From DSVZ01 sp964568145 (GTDB taxonomy: Bacteria; Verrucomicrobiota; Verrucomicrobiia; Limisphaerales; J093), in contig CAZMOZ010000007.1 in the NCBI GenBank assembly GCA_964568145.1, positions 124,001 to 188,000 of the forward strand: DNA of 64,000 nucleotides, in the 5' to 3' direction. The translations under genes and the position numbers were made by a program. Positions 20,674 through 30,832 of this stretch are shown here, piece by piece; the first letter of the stretch is position 1; each line of letters begins with the position of its first letter. Under the pieces are notes generated by a model. That model searched no databases, was not told where the DNA came from, and worked only from the letters and a program-made list of their open reading frames with translations.

Positions 20674-23600
20674 ATGAAAACCAAAGCCCTCGGGCTCGCC
20701 ACCGCGCTGCTGCTGGCGGCCGTATGGCCGGCCCTGCAATTGCCGGTCATGGCCGCCGAATCCGGCCAGCCACGCATCGAGTCCATCGAACTTTCCGGCC
20801 AGATCGTCGTGGTCAAGGTCCAGGTTCCGGCCGGCCTGCGGAAGTTGACGCTCGAATCCCGCGCCCGGATCGGCGCCGGCACCTGGGTGCCCCGCGCGGT
20901 CGCGCGTCTGGACGGCCAGGGCGGCACGCTGACCTTCCGGCTCCCGGCGTCCAGCCAGCTTGAACTGCTGCGCGTGCGCGGCGACGCAACCGAGCCGCTG
21001 CCCGCCGCGTTTTATGCCGGGGCGAAGGAATTCGCCGGCCCGGCCTCCGCCTTCCCGCAAGTCAACGTGCCTTTCAACCGGGGAGATGCCTGGGAATCCG
21101 GCGCGCCCACCGCCGATGTCGGAGGCGGCGGCGCCCGGACCGTGGTCGAGTCCGACATCTGGCGCCTGCGGGGCGACACCTTGTACTTCTTCAACCAGTA
21201 CCGCGGCCTGCAGGTGATCCGGCTCGTCCCGCCGGACGCGCCCACCGTGCGCGCCACTCTGCCGCTGCCCGCCGCGGGCGAACAGATGTACGTGGTGACC
21301 GACCCGGAATCCGGCGCGGACCGCGTGGTGTTGTTGGCCCGCAACGGCTGCAATGGCTGGGGCAGCGAAAACAACAGCCAGATTCTGGTCGTGGACCCGG
21401 CCAACCCGGAAGCCTCTGGCCCGGGCATCGTGGGCGGCCTGGAATTGCCGGGGTACATCCAGGAAAGCCGCTTGGTGGGCACGGCGCTGTACGTCGCTTC
21501 GCAGACCTACCGGGTGGTGACCGCTCCGCCCAAGTCCCCGGACGGCCAGGCCATCGAGCAATGGGAATACGGCACGCAGATCACCTCTTTCGACCTGGCC
21601 GATCCCGACGCGCCGCGCCGCCGCGACTCGCTGTGGTTCACCGGCTACGGCCACACGATCCAGGCCACGGACCGCTTCCTGTTCGTGGTGCTGAACGACC
21701 CGGCCCACTGGTGGCAGACCGTGGTGCGGCTGGTGGACATCTCCGCCCCCGACGGCGCGCTGCAACTCGCGGGGTCGGTCCGGCCGGCCGGCCACGTGGC
21801 GGACAAGTTCAAGCTGCACCTCGACGGCCACGTGTTCACCGTCGTTTCCGAAGTCTCGCGCTGGCTGCCCACCGGGCGCCAGATGAGCGTGCTCGAGACG
21901 TTCTCGGTGGAAAACCCGCTCGAGCCGCGCAAGCTGGGCGAACTCGAGGTGGGCCATGGCGAGGGGTTGTACGCGACGCGCTTTGACGGCCAGCGGGCGT
22001 ACCTCGTCACCTTCCTGCGCATTGACCCGCTCTGGGTGGTGGACCTCCGCGACCCCGCGCAGCCGAAAATCTCCGGCGAACTCGAAGTGCCCGGCTGGTC
22101 CACGTACATCCATCCGCTGGGCGACCGTCTCGTCACGATCGGCATAGACAACTCGAACTCCTGGCGCGTCGCGGTGTCGCTCTTCGACGTGCGCGACCCC
22201 GCCCAGCCCGCCTTGCTGAGCCGCGTGCCGCTGGGCGAAAACAACTCGTGGAGCGAAGCCACGCACGACGAGAAGGCCTTTGCCGTGCTGCCCGACGCGG
22301 GGTTGATCCTGGTGCCGTACCAAAGCTGGGGCCAAAACGGCCAGGCCGCGCGCGTCCAGCTCATTGACCTGGCGGCGGACTCGTTGACGGCGCGCGGGGT
22401 GATCGAGCACGCCTTCCAGCCACGACGGGCCGCCATGCACGGCGAGCGCATCATCTCGGTCTCGGGTCGCGAGTTTATCAGCGTGGACGCGCGCGACCGC
22501 GATCTACCCGTGGTGGCGGCCCAGCTCGAATTGTCCTGGCCGGTGGACGAGATCCTGCCGGTGGGCGGGCACCTCCTGGAGCTGTCCGGCGCGGCGGGGT
22601 GGTTTGACCGCGCCGCCCAGCCGGTGATCCGGGTGGCCAGGGCTTCCGCGCCGGACGAGGTGCTGCGGCGCGTGCCCCTGCCCGCAGGGCAGGGTCTCCT
22701 GGGCGCCGCCACCGCCGGCAACGTGCTGTACGTCGTGCAGTCCAGTCCGGGCGAGGCGCCGCCGCCCAAGGAAGGCGAGCCGCCGGTCATTCCGCCGGAC
22801 CGCCTGCGCGTGACTTCGTTCGATCTGTCCCAGCTTCCCGAACTCACCCAGTTGGGCACGACGGAAACGGAGGTGGCCGCGCTGGGCTGGGGCGGACAGT
22901 TCAAGGCACTCTGGCCGCGGCCCGGTTTGCTGGTCCTGGCCAGCCAAGGCGGGGGTTTCGGCTGGTGGCGCGGCCCGATCGGGTTCTGGGAGGGCGACGT
23001 GGTGATGCCCGGCCGGCTGTGGTGGCCGGTCGGCATGGGCGGCCGGCTGCTGGCGTTTGATGTGGCCGACGCCGCCGCGCCCAGGCTGGTTTCCGACCTG
23101 AATCTCGGAACCGGCGTCAACGGCTGGTTCGACGGGGAAACCTTCGCCACCGGTGGCCTGATCTTCCTCAGCCACCAGGCCAGCGAATTTCTCGAAGGCG
23201 TGACCCTGCCCGGCCAGCCGCCGCCGCAGCCTTACGAAATCACGCTGCCCGACGGCACGCGCGCCAAGGTGACGCCGCCGCCGGGCATCTGGGTGACCCG
23301 GCATTTTCTGGATGTGGTGGACTACGCGGACCCGGCCACGCCTGCCGTCCGTCCGGCGGCGAACCTGCCCGGACGCCTGGTGGGCGTGGCCGCGGAGGGC
23401 GCGCTGGTGTTCACCACCGGCCCGCACTGGAACGAGCAGTGGCAATCCGACGGCGCCGAGCACCTCGACGCCTCCGCTTACGACGGCGTGTCCGTGTCGC
23501 TGATCGCCTCGCTCAAACAGCCCGCCGAGTGGCCGCGCGCGCTGGCGGTGGACGCGAACGGTGTGGCCTTCGTGGCGCGCCCGGCGATTTCCCCCGCCAC

Positions 23601-23907
23601 AGGTGGCGTGATCGAAGCATGGCGGCTCACCGATGCGGGGGCGTTCCTGAAGCTGACCGAGGCGGCGCTACCCGAGCCGGCCGGGCAGTTGAAACCCTTG
23701 GGCGCGCTCCTGGCGGCCCAGGCGGGCGCCGCCGTTCGGGTCTTTCAAAAAGACGCCGCGGGGATTTTGACGCTGGTGGGCCAGGCGCGTCCGCCGGGTT
23801 GCTTCTGGCCCGACCTCGCCCGCGCCACCGCTCAACCGGGACAGGCGCTCTGGGTGCCGCTGGGCGAATACGGCCTGCTGGCCGTGCCGCTGACCCCGGC
23901 CCCGTGA
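20674..23907 (+). CDS. Secreted beta-propeller domain protein
   Basis: A 1077-residue exported protein: signal peptide MKTKALGLATALLLAAVWPALQLPVMA, an N-terminal ~120-residue beta domain, then a long run of blade-like repeats with recurring 'DLADPDAPRRRDSLW', 'DLRDPAQPKISGELEVPG' and 'DVRDPAQPALLSRVPLGE' blocks. These are typical of the Beta_propel family (COG4880). Such proteins are usually exported and of unknown function; binding or scaffold roles are likely. GAGGT five nt upstream of the ATG is a fair ribosome binding site. A convergent gene follows, separated by a 13-bp stem terminator. Confidence 0.75.
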   Translation: MKTKALGLATALLLAAVWPALQLPVMAAESGQPRIESIELSGQIVVVKVQVPAGLRKLTLESRARIGAGTWVPRAVARLDGQGGTLTFRLPASSQLELLRVRGDATEPLPAAFYAGAKEFAGPASAFPQVNVPFNRGDAWESGAPTADVGGGGARTVVESDIWRLRGDTLYFFNQYRGLQVIRLVPPDAPTVRATLPLPAAGEQMYVVTDPESGADRVVLLARNGCNGWGSENNSQILVVDPANPEASGPGIVGGLELPGYIQESRLVGTALYVASQTYRVVTAPPKSPDGQAIEQWEYGTQITSFDLADPDAPRRRDSLWFTGYGHTIQATDRFLFVVLNDPAHWWQTVVRLVDISAPDGALQLAGSVRPAGHVADKFKLHLDGHVFTVVSEVSRWLPTGRQMSVLETFSVENPLEPRKLGELEVGHGEGLYATRFDGQRAYLVTFLRIDPLWVVDLRDPAQPKISGELEVPGWSTYIHPLGDRLVTIGIDNSNSWRVAVSLFDVRDPAQPALLSRVPLGENNSWSEATHDEKAFAVLPDAGLILVPYQSWGQNGQAARVQLIDLAADSLTARGVIEHAFQPRRAAMHGERIISVSGREFISVDARDRDLPVVAAQLELSWPVDEILPVGGHLLELSGAAGWFDRAAQPVIRVARASAPDEVLRRVPLPAGQGLLGAATAGNVLYVVQSSPGEAPPPKEGEPPVIPPDRLRVTSFDLSQLPELTQLGTTETEVAALGWGGQFKALWPRPGLLVLASQGGGFGWWRGPIGFWEGDVVMPGRLWWPVGMGGRLLAFDVADAAAPRLVSDLNLGTGVNGWFDGETFATGGLIFLSHQASEFLEGVTLPGQPPPQPYEITLPDGTRAKVTPPPGIWVTRHFLDVVDYADPATPAVRPAANLPGRLVGVAAEGALVFTTGPHWNEQWQSDGAEHLDASAYDGVSVSLIASLKQPAEWPRALAVDANGVAFVARPAISPATGGVIEAWRLTDAGAFLKLTEAALPEPAGQLKPLGALLAAQAGAAVRVFQKDAAGILTLVGQARPPGCFWPDLARATAQPGQALWVPLGEYGLLAVPLTPAP

Positions 23908-23922
23908 GGCGCTCGGCCTCGT

Positions 23923-23959
23923 GAAGCGAACTTTGTCCCACGGGGGCAAAGTTCGCTTC
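23923..23959. terminator. Hairpin between convergent genes
   Basis: GAAGCGAACTTTG (23923-23935) and CAAAGTTCGCTTC (23947-23959) form a perfect 13-bp stem with an 11-nt loop, centred between the stops of the two convergent genes. It lacks a strong T-tract and may serve both strands. Confidence 0.7.
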
Positions 23960-23983
23960 GGGGTGGCGCCGGGTGAAGACCGC

Positions 23984-25231
23984 TCAGCCGGCCACCGCCA
24001 GCAGGACCAACAGGCCCGCGACCAGCGTGAGGATCGTGACCGGGATGCCAAACCGGGCGTAGTCCCAAAAGCCCACTTCGAGGTGTCCGCGGGCGGACTC
24101 GACCACGATCAGGTTCGCCACCGAGCCGAGCAGCGTCAGATTCCCGGCAAACGTGGTGGCCAGGGCCATGACCTTCCACATCAGCGCCGGATTGGCGAAA
24201 TGCTCCAGCCACGGCCCGGCGACCAGGACGAACGGCACGTTGGAAAAGATGTTCGAGCCGGCGGCCGCAAACCACGCCAGGTTCCACGCCTGCGCGGTCT
24301 GACTGTCGCCAAAGACGCCCCGCACGCGCTCGAAGGCCTGTCCCGGCAGGCCGGTGAGGTTCAGCCCTTCCACGACGGCAAACAGGGCGGCGAACAGCAC
24401 CAGCAGGTGCCAGTCCACCTGTTTGAGCACCTCGTGGGTGTCGCGGCGCGCCAGAACCATGAGGACCGCGCCGCCCGCGAGCGCGGTCCAGGCCAGGTTC
24501 CAACCCGCCAGAAAGCCGGCAAAAACCCCGGCCAGAACGATCAGCGCCAGCCGCACCAGCCGCCGGTCCAGACGGACCTCGCCGGCCGGCGCCGGCTGGA
24601 TGCGCGCCGCGGCCAGTTCGCGTCGGAACCCGAACCGCAGAATCACATATGCGATCGCCAGGCCGAGGGCGGCAACCGGAAGCAAGGCCAGCGTGAAGCG
24701 GCCAAACGGCAGGCCCGAGAGCTGGCCGATGATCATGTTCTGCGGATTGCCGACCAGCGTGCAGACGCTGCCGAGATTGGCGCTCATCGCCAGGGCGATC
24801 AGATACGGCAGCAGCGGCAGCCCGCCCCGGACGATCACCGCCACCACCAGCGGGCTGAGCATCAGGCACACGGTGTCGTTGACCAGCAGCGCGGAGAGCA
24901 CGCCGGAGGTGAGGATCAGGTAAAGCAGCAGCCGCCGGGGCGTGCCGGCCACGCGCAAGGTCCAGTGGGCGGCCCAGTCAAAGAACCCGCCCAGGTGCAG
25001 GTAGGCGGCGATGAGCATCATCCCCAGCAACAGCACCAGCGTGTCGTAATCCACCGCCCGGTAAACCTGTTCCGGCGTCATGACGCCCGCGGCCACCATG
25101 AGCACCGTGCCCAGCAGCGCGGCGGCCGGGCGGTTCAACGGCAGGATTTTCAGGCGCCGCCCGCTGATGAGCGCGTAGGTGAGCGCAAAGATCGCAACCG
25201 CGATCCATTCGCGTTGGGCGTCGGTCCACAT
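23984..25231 (-). CDS. ArsB/NhaD-type anion permease (CitMHS superfamily)
   Basis: A 415-residue integral membrane protein with about 11-12 hydrophobic helices and the ion-transporter superfamily layout of two inverted halves. Family marks are 'SGVLSALLVNDTVCLMLSPLVV' and 'LAMSANLGSVCTLVGNPQNMIIG' in the first half, matched by 'AAGSNIFSNVPFVLVAGP' and 'GNLTLLGSVANLIVVE' in the second. Such permeases move arsenite, dicarboxylates, or Na+ for H+. The substrate cannot be read from sequence, and no ars genes or regulators adjoin it, so 'arsenic transporter' would be over-specific. The family A repeat at 25327 lies upstream. Confidence 0.85.
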   Translation of the reverse strand: MWTDAQREWIAVAIFALTYALISGRRLKILPLNRPAAALLGTVLMVAAGVMTPEQVYRAVDYDTLVLLLGMMLIAAYLHLGGFFDWAAHWTLRVAGTPRRLLLYLILTSGVLSALLVNDTVCLMLSPLVVAVIVRGGLPLLPYLIALAMSANLGSVCTLVGNPQNMIIGQLSGLPFGRFTLALLPVAALGLAIAYVILRFGFRRELAAARIQPAPAGEVRLDRRLVRLALIVLAGVFAGFLAGWNLAWTALAGGAVLMVLARRDTHEVLKQVDWHLLVLFAALFAVVEGLNLTGLPGQAFERVRGVFGDSQTAQAWNLAWFAAAGSNIFSNVPFVLVAGPWLEHFANPALMWKVMALATTFAGNLTLLGSVANLIVVESARGHLEVGFWDYARFGIPVTILTLVAGLLVLLAVAG

Positions 25232-25326
25232 GCGCGCGGCCGTGAAGGCCGCGGCGGGATGCTTGCGGAACCGGCGCGCGCGCGCAATGCCGGCGCCGCC
25301 GCGGCAGGCCCCCAGCCCGACGCGCT

Positions 25327-25388
25327 GGGTGGGTCGCCTCTCGCTGAGGGGCGGCGGGTCCGGCCCCTCAGCGAGGGGCCGGCCACCT
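25327..25388 (+). repeat. Double-hairpin repeat, family A copy
   Basis: GTCGCCTCTCGCTGAGGGGCGGC followed by CCGGCCCCTC-AGC-GAGGGGCCGG (perfect 10-bp stem). A further GAGCCGGAAGCCGGCTGCC remnant runs to ~25440. Together these fill the gap between two minus-strand genes. Confidence 0.7.
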
Positions 25389-25440
25389 TAGCGGCGGGCC
25401 GGCTACCTGAACCGGGACCTGAGCCGGAAGCCGGCTGCCT

Positions 25441-28209
25441 TTACGGCGTGCGGACGCGGTAGAAACGCATCGGCTCGAACGCGGGCGGCGCGTCGGTGAA
25501 CTCGCCCCGGATCAAGCCGGTGGCGAGTTCCGTCCACGGGCCGGCCGCGTCCGGAGCGGTCTGCACGCTGTAGGTCTGCCCCGCCACCGCGGTCCAGATC
25601 AGCCGCACCGAGCCGTTTGCATCCAGGCTGGCCGCGACCGCGCCGACTTCAACCACCGGGGGCGCGAGCGGCTCGCTCCACCGCCGGCCGTCGTACTGGC
25701 GGCCCGGCGTCACGGCCAGCGTGGCCACGTTGGTCTGCGCCATGAAGTCGTGGTCAATCGTCGGGACGCGGCTCATCGAACCGCCACTGCTGACCTGGCG
25801 CGCGGTGTACACGAGGCGTTCCACCACGCCGCCGACCTGGTTCCGCAATGTGATGGTGTCGCCGTCGTTGTTCAGCGCCAGTCCCGCGCTGCCTTCGCTG
25901 GCGGGAAAGGCCGGCACGTCCAGCGCGGGCGGAAAGCCGTTCAGCGGCCCGCCATAAACGACGACCGCGTTGCTCGCCCCAAGCACGAAAGACTCGTAGA
26001 AGCGGTGCCGCACCTGCACGGCGTCGGCGATGGACCAGCCCGCGAGGTCCAGGCCGGTGTCGCCGAGGTTCGCCAGCTCGAGAAACTCGTCATGTGTGCT
26101 GGTGTTCACCGCCGGCGGGTCGCGGCGCAACGGATTGAAGTGCGCGGCGCCGGCGTTGCCGGTGGGATTGGCGAGGTATTCGGTGATGGCCACGCGCTCT
26201 TCAACGGCGGTGGGCACATAGACCTTCCAGACCGTGGTGTTGGTGGCGGTGGCGTTCCAAGCAAGCAGCGTGAGGTCGAACTGCGTGCCTTGATCGGCCG
26301 CCCCGGCTGTCATGGTGAACGTGCCGTCCACTTGGGGGCCGACCGGCTCGGTGAAGGCCCACTCCGCCTGCGACGGCAGACCCGCGGTGACCGGCTGCAC
26401 GGCGACCCAGTTGCCCAACGGATCGGTCACGGTGATCTGGATGGTGAGTTGCCCGCCACGCCGCAGGCCCAGTTCGGTGAAGGTGTTGGTGGGCAGGTCG
26501 CCGGTCCGGACGAGGTTTTCGAGCCGGTTGGTGAACCGGACCACCGGTGGAATGCTGGCGGCGATGATGTCCGCGTAGCGCGTGGGCAGGAGCTGATACC
26601 CCGAGTCGCGCGGCGCGCTGGTGTCGTACTGCGCCAGCACGCCGATGACCGCGAACGGGCCGTGGGGCACAGGCTGGCCGCCGAGGTCCGTCCGGGCGTC
26701 CACGCGCAGCGTCAAGGGCGCGCCGGCTTCGTCGGTGACCGTGAGGTTGCCGCTGCCGGGAAAGCTCGCCAGGCCGGCCGGGTCGCTGAGGGTCACGTTC
26801 GTCACGGTGAGCAGCCGGCCTTCCCAGTCCGCCTCGATTGCGGCGGCGCTCAAGACGATGAGTTCCGTCGGGCTCACCGGCCGCGGCGCGGGCAGGGGGT
26901 GGTCGGCGCCCAGCCGCTCGACCTTGTGCGCCGGGTTGGCAAAGTCCGGTTCGAGTTGGAGCAGGCCGTTGAAGTGGCCCAGCGGCGCGGTGACGCGGAC
27001 CCGGTCGCCAGCCCGCGGGATGAAGCCGTTCGTTCCGCCGGTCCAGAAGGTGGCGAGGCCGCCGGTCTCGTCCTGCAGGTAGAAGAGCACGTTGGCCGAG
27101 GGGCCGGTGAGGTTGACCCACGTGGTCACGACGCCTTCCACCGTGAACAGCGTGGCGGTGTCCACGGGCGTCAAGTCCACCGGATCCAGCAGCGTGCGCA
27201 GGTGGGCGATGTTGGTCTCCACCGCGACCGGCGCCTCGGTGACCGTGAGGATTGCCTCGTCACTGATGGCCGAGCCGAGATGGTTGCTGACGATGACCCG
27301 GTAAGCGCCAGCGTCGGCGGCGGTGACGGGATCGAGCGTCAGGCTCGCGCTGAGGGCGCCGGGCAGATCGGCCTGGCCGCGCTGCCACTGGAAACTGAGC
27401 GGAGGGGTGCCGCTGGCGCTCACGCTGAACGTGGCCGAACCGCCGGCCGTCACGGACTGGCTTTGGGGTTGTGTGAGGATGCCCGGCGCCTTTTCCTGGG
27501 GCACGCCGAACAATTCCTCGAAGCTGGTCGCCACCCGCAGGTCATCCACCACCAGCATGCCCATGCCGTTGCCGGAATTCAGCGACTGGCGGAACGCGAA
27601 CGCGGCGATGCTGAGCGGCGGCCCGTCATCGCTGGCGGTCACTGCGGGATCGGTCTCCGCCGTGGCGTTCACCCAGAGCGTGCTGGCGGCGGAGGCGACG
27701 TCGTAGCGCAGGACCACCACAAGCGGTGTGTCCAGGTCGAGGTCGGTTTCCAGCAGCGCGCTGGGGGAGTTCGCCGACTCGGAAATGCCCAGCCGGAACC
27801 TGCCCTCCGCCGCGCCGGTCACGCTGGCGAAAACCCTGCCGCGAAAGCCGGTGTTGGAGTTGTCCTTGAAATGCGCGAAGAACGTCCCGTTGCCACCGGG
27901 CAGCGCGCTGAACCGCGCCGTGAACTTTACGTAGAGCACCGTGGCGCCGGCCACTGCGTACGGTCCGCCGGCCAGCGCGGCGTTCACGTCCTGGGCTTGT
28001 GACTGGCTGAGGGTGATCGCCTCCGAAGTGACCGTCACCGGTCCGGACGTTCCGCTGTGGCTCGACCATTTTCCGGCCGAGACTTCGACCAGCGGTCCGT
28101 CGGGATAGCCGAACGGTTCATCGAGGACGACGTCGGCCTGCAGGCGCGGACCGGCGGCCGCCAACAGGGCGGCGGTGAGGGACAACAATGAGTTTGCGGG
28201 GATCTTCAT
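25441..28209 (-). CDS. Secreted multidomain protein with Ig-like and lamin-tail domains
   Basis: A 922-residue exported protein with signal peptide MKIPANSLLSLTAALLAAAGPRLQA. The N-terminal ~230 residues look like a concanavalin/laminin-G sandwich ('GATVLYVKFTARFSALPGGNGTFFAHFKD'). An Ig-like domain follows ('ILTQPQSQSVTAGGSATFSVSASGTPPLSFQWQ'), then an OB-fold-like region ('FTVEGVVTTWVNLTGPSANVLFYLQDETGG') and a lamin-tail domain ('RVAITEYLANPTGN...DEFLELANLGDTGLDLAGWSI'). The last ~60 residues are the 'TYSVQTAPDAAGPWTEL...RFYRVRTP' tail also found at the ends of three other proteins here. Function unknown; extracellular binding or matrix roles are likely. ATG 28209 precedes the signal peptide. 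Confidence 0.8.
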   Translation of the reverse strand: MKIPANSLLSLTAALLAAAGPRLQADVVLDEPFGYPDGPLVEVSAGKWSSHSGTSGPVTVTSEAITLSQSQAQDVNAALAGGPYAVAGATVLYVKFTARFSALPGGNGTFFAHFKDNSNTGFRGRVFASVTGAAEGRFRLGISESANSPSALLETDLDLDTPLVVVLRYDVASAASTLWVNATAETDPAVTASDDGPPLSIAAFAFRQSLNSGNGMGMLVVDDLRVATSFEELFGVPQEKAPGILTQPQSQSVTAGGSATFSVSASGTPPLSFQWQRGQADLPGALSASLTLDPVTAADAGAYRVIVSNHLGSAISDEAILTVTEAPVAVETNIAHLRTLLDPVDLTPVDTATLFTVEGVVTTWVNLTGPSANVLFYLQDETGGLATFWTGGTNGFIPRAGDRVRVTAPLGHFNGLLQLEPDFANPAHKVERLGADHPLPAPRPVSPTELIVLSAAAIEADWEGRLLTVTNVTLSDPAGLASFPGSGNLTVTDEAGAPLTLRVDARTDLGGQPVPHGPFAVIGVLAQYDTSAPRDSGYQLLPTRYADIIAASIPPVVRFTNRLENLVRTGDLPTNTFTELGLRRGGQLTIQITVTDPLGNWVAVQPVTAGLPSQAEWAFTEPVGPQVDGTFTMTAGAADQGTQFDLTLLAWNATATNTTVWKVYVPTAVEERVAITEYLANPTGNAGAAHFNPLRRDPPAVNTSTHDEFLELANLGDTGLDLAGWSIADAVQVRHRFYESFVLGASNAVVVYGGPLNGFPPALDVPAFPASEGSAGLALNNDGDTITLRNQVGGVVERLVYTARQVSSGGSMSRVPTIDHDFMAQTNVATLAVTPGRQYDGRRWSEPLAPPVVEVGAVAASLDANGSVRLIWTAVAGQTYSVQTAPDAAGPWTELATGLIRGEFTDAPPAFEPMRFYRVRTP

Positions 28210-28952
28210 GGCAGTCTTAATGGTTTGTGTTTTGGTTCTTGCCAGACAGCGGAATTGAAAAATTCGGGCGGGGTCGCCGTGCCGCTTTGCAGGGCGACGA
28301 AAAAGAAAAAACGGATGTCGGACGCTGGATGCCAGAGGTTGGACTGGCCTCGCCGCAGGTGGGTGGCTCAAACTCGATGCTGAGGCTCGCGTCCACAAGC
28401 GAATCACTCGAAGCAAAGCTGCGGCTAGTCCGACGCGCCGGCCGGTGGGGGAAACGTGGAATCGTCCGCATGAATCCCTTTTGTCCCGTGGTGTTGACGT
28501 GGACGGTAGATCAGGCCGGCGGCTGCGCGCAAGCTTTCTCTGCGCGGGGGCGCATCTCACTTTTGTGCGGGCGGTGGAAACGGCCGGAAGTTCCGGGTTG
28601 CGCGCCGGAGTGGAATGGGCGCGCGGCTTCCCGCCGGCGGGGGCAGGTCGCCCCTCGCTGAGGGGCGACGGGTCCCGGCCCTCAAGCCAGGAGCCGGCTG
28701 CCCGATGCCGGAGCCCCGCCCACTACCCACCACCCCTTTATGAGCTTCTGAGTTTGGGCTTTCTCGCCAGGTCCACCCGGCTGGAAGCCAGCCGCCAAGG
28801 GAGGGGTGGGGCGCCCCTTGCCGAGGGGCGACGGGTCCGGCCCCTACCGGGCAGGCAATCCTGCCGGCACGAAATTGAGATGCGGCCGACGCGCCCGGCG
28901 GGCGGGTGGTCTTTGCGGTTTACAGGCTGGGGTGGGTTGTTAGGCTGCCGCC
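28210..28952. repeat. 743-bp spacer with nested family D and family A repeats
   Basis: The first ~100 bp are AT-rich and should contain the promoter of the minus-strand lamin-tail gene. From 28551 (CGCATCTCACTTT) to 28884 (AAATTGAGATGCG) lies a family D element of 334 bp with inverted 13-bp ends (one mismatch). It holds two family A copies (28642-28702 and 28808-28850). No coding region is convincing here. Confidence 0.65.
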
Positions 28953-29357
28953 ATGCCAGAAATCGTTGATTATGTGAATCGCGGTGCGGCCCAGATCACC
29001 CCCCTCGTGGTGGACACATTGTTGCGCAAGCTGCCCTTGTGGAAAGCCGAGTTCGCCCAGATCAACGAACCCAAATTCCCGCACCTGGTGGGCCAGCTTG
29101 AATTCCTCGCCAACGTGGTCGAGGACGCGGCCGAGGGCGCCTACAAGGAGCTGCCTTACGTGGCGCTGGCGGGCGCCGTCTTCGCCCTCATTTACGCCCA
29201 CAGCAAGGTGGACCTCATTCCGGACATGGTGAAGGACCTCGGGCGGGCGGACGACTCGAGCGTGGTGCGGGCCGTGTTGATCCAGCACGAAAAAGACTTT
29301 GCGAAGTACGCCGGCGCCCAGGGCCTGGACTGGGCGCGGATCACCAGCAAGCCATGA
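28953..29357 (+). CDS. DUF1232 (YkvA-like) protein
   Basis: A 134-residue protein whose C-terminal half, 'VALAGAVFALIYAHSKVDLIPDMVKDLGRADDSSVVRAVL', is the DUF1232 signature, a short hydrophobic segment with the DLIPD motif and a following acidic patch. The family is widespread, membrane-associated and without known function. Its stop overlaps the next start (ATGA at 29354-29357), so it is translationally coupled to the 491-residue unknown protein and heads an operon running into lspA and miaA. Confidence 0.8.
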   Translation: MPEIVDYVNRGAAQITPLVVDTLLRKLPLWKAEFAQINEPKFPHLVGQLEFLANVVEDAAEGAYKELPYVALAGAVFALIYAHSKVDLIPDMVKDLGRADDSSVVRAVLIQHEKDFAKYAGAQGLDWARITSKP

Positions 29358-30829
29358 CCCGGGCCACGCTCTGCCTGCTGCGTCCACCCGGCGCAGCCGG
29401 AGCCGCCGTGCCCGCCCCGCCCGCGGCCCCCCGCCGGCCGGTGCTGAGCACGCACGAGAAAGCCATCCAGATCAACCTCGACGCCTCCAGCTACGGCACC
29501 TTTGCCGAGATCGGAGCCGGCCAGGAGGTGGCCCGCTGGTTTTTCCGCGTGGGCGGCGCCGCCGGCACCGTGGCCAAGAGCATCTCGGCCTACGACATGA
29601 CGGTGAGCGACGCGATCTACGGCCCCACCGACCGGTACGTGAGCCGGCAGCGGTTGCAGAAGATGCTCGATCACGAGTACGAGCTGATGCACGAGCGGCT
29701 CGAGGGGCGGCGCGGCGCCGGCACGCGGTTCTTTGTGTTCGCGGACACCGTGGCCGCCCGGAGCTACAGCCGGAACGATGATTGCCACGGCTGGCTGGGC
29801 TTCCGCTTCCAGCGCCGCCCGCTCGCGCCGCCTGCGGACATCCTCCTGCACGTGCAGATGCACGACCGGGAAAACCTCCAGCAACAGGAGGCGCTGGGCA
29901 TCCTGGGCGTGAACCTCGTCTATGCCGGCCTGTACCTGGCCGACGAACCGGAGACGGCCATCCAGTCCCTCATGGACAACCTCACCCGCGACCGGGTCGA
30001 GGTGGACCTGGTCAAGTTCTCGGGGCCGGACTTTGCCGCGGTGGACAACCGCCTCGCGGCGCTGCAACTCGTGGCCCACGAACTGACCGACGCCGCGCTC
30101 TTCACCGCCCGGGGCGAGGTGGTGCAGGCGGGGGAGATGCTTTACAAAAAGCCGATTCTCGTGGCCCGCGGCAGTTTCCGGCCGGTCACGCGCGCCACCG
30201 TGGACATGCTCGAATGCGCCCGGGCCCAGTTCCTGAACGAGCCGCCGGTCCAGGGCGAAAAGGTGGCCATCCTCATGGAGATGACGCTGAAAAACCTGGC
30301 CGAGGGCGGCGTCATCGAGCACCGAGATTTCCTCGATCGCGTGGACACGCTGGCCGCGCTGGGCCGGGACGTGCTGATCTCCGACTACGGCGAGTTCCAC
30401 CGCCTGGCCGGCTACCTGTTCCGCTACACCCGCAAGATGATCGGGCTGGTGATGGGCCTGCCCACGCTCCAGGAACTTTTCGAGGAGAAATACTACACCG
30501 ACCTGGACGGCGGCATCCTCGAGTCCTTCGGCCGCCTGTTCAAAAACGACCTCAAGCTGTACGTGTACCCGTTCAAGGACCCGTTGACCGGCGAGGTGGA
30601 AACCGCCGACCAGCTCCGCGTCGCGCCGCATCTCCGCCACCTGTACGCCTACCTCAAGGAACGCGGTTGCATCCAGCCGCTGCAGGATTACTCGCCGGAC
30701 TGCCTGCCCATCTTCGCCAACGAAGTCCTGGCCCGCATCCGCTCCGGCGACCACCGCTGGGAGACCCAGGTGCCGCCCGAAGTCGCCCGCCTCATCAAGG
30801 AACGCCGCCTGTTCGGCTACGTGGATTGA
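29354..30829 (+). CDS. Conserved protein of unknown function
   Basis: A 491-residue soluble protein without signal peptide. From about residue 30 it contains a highly conserved-looking block, 'STHEKAIQINLDASSYGTFAEIGAGQEVARWFFRVGGAAGTVAKSISAYDM', that I recall from a family in Verrucomicrobia, Cyanobacteria and Bacteroidetes with inconsistent database names (including nicotinate-nucleotide adenylyltransferase and TonB-related). None of those activities is supported by visible motifs: there is no HxGH nucleotidyl-transfer motif. The first ~30 residues are Ala/Pro-rich, so the true start may be internal. It is coupled by ATGA to the DUF1232 gene and followed after 3 nt by lspA, so it may be linked to envelope biology. 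Confidence 0.7.
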   Translation: MTRATLCLLRPPGAAGAAVPAPPAAPRRPVLSTHEKAIQINLDASSYGTFAEIGAGQEVARWFFRVGGAAGTVAKSISAYDMTVSDAIYGPTDRYVSRQRLQKMLDHEYELMHERLEGRRGAGTRFFVFADTVAARSYSRNDDCHGWLGFRFQRRPLAPPADILLHVQMHDRENLQQQEALGILGVNLVYAGLYLADEPETAIQSLMDNLTRDRVEVDLVKFSGPDFAAVDNRLAALQLVAHELTDAALFTARGEVVQAGEMLYKKPILVARGSFRPVTRATVDMLECARAQFLNEPPVQGEKVAILMEMTLKNLAEGGVIEHRDFLDRVDTLAALGRDVLISDYGEFHRLAGYLFRYTRKMIGLVMGLPTLQELFEEKYYTDLDGGILESFGRLFKNDLKLYVYPFKDPLTGEVETADQLRVAPHLRHLYAYLKERGCIQPLQDYSPDCLPIFANEVLARIRSGDHRWETQVPPEVARLIKERRLFGYVD

Positions 30830-30832
30830 CCC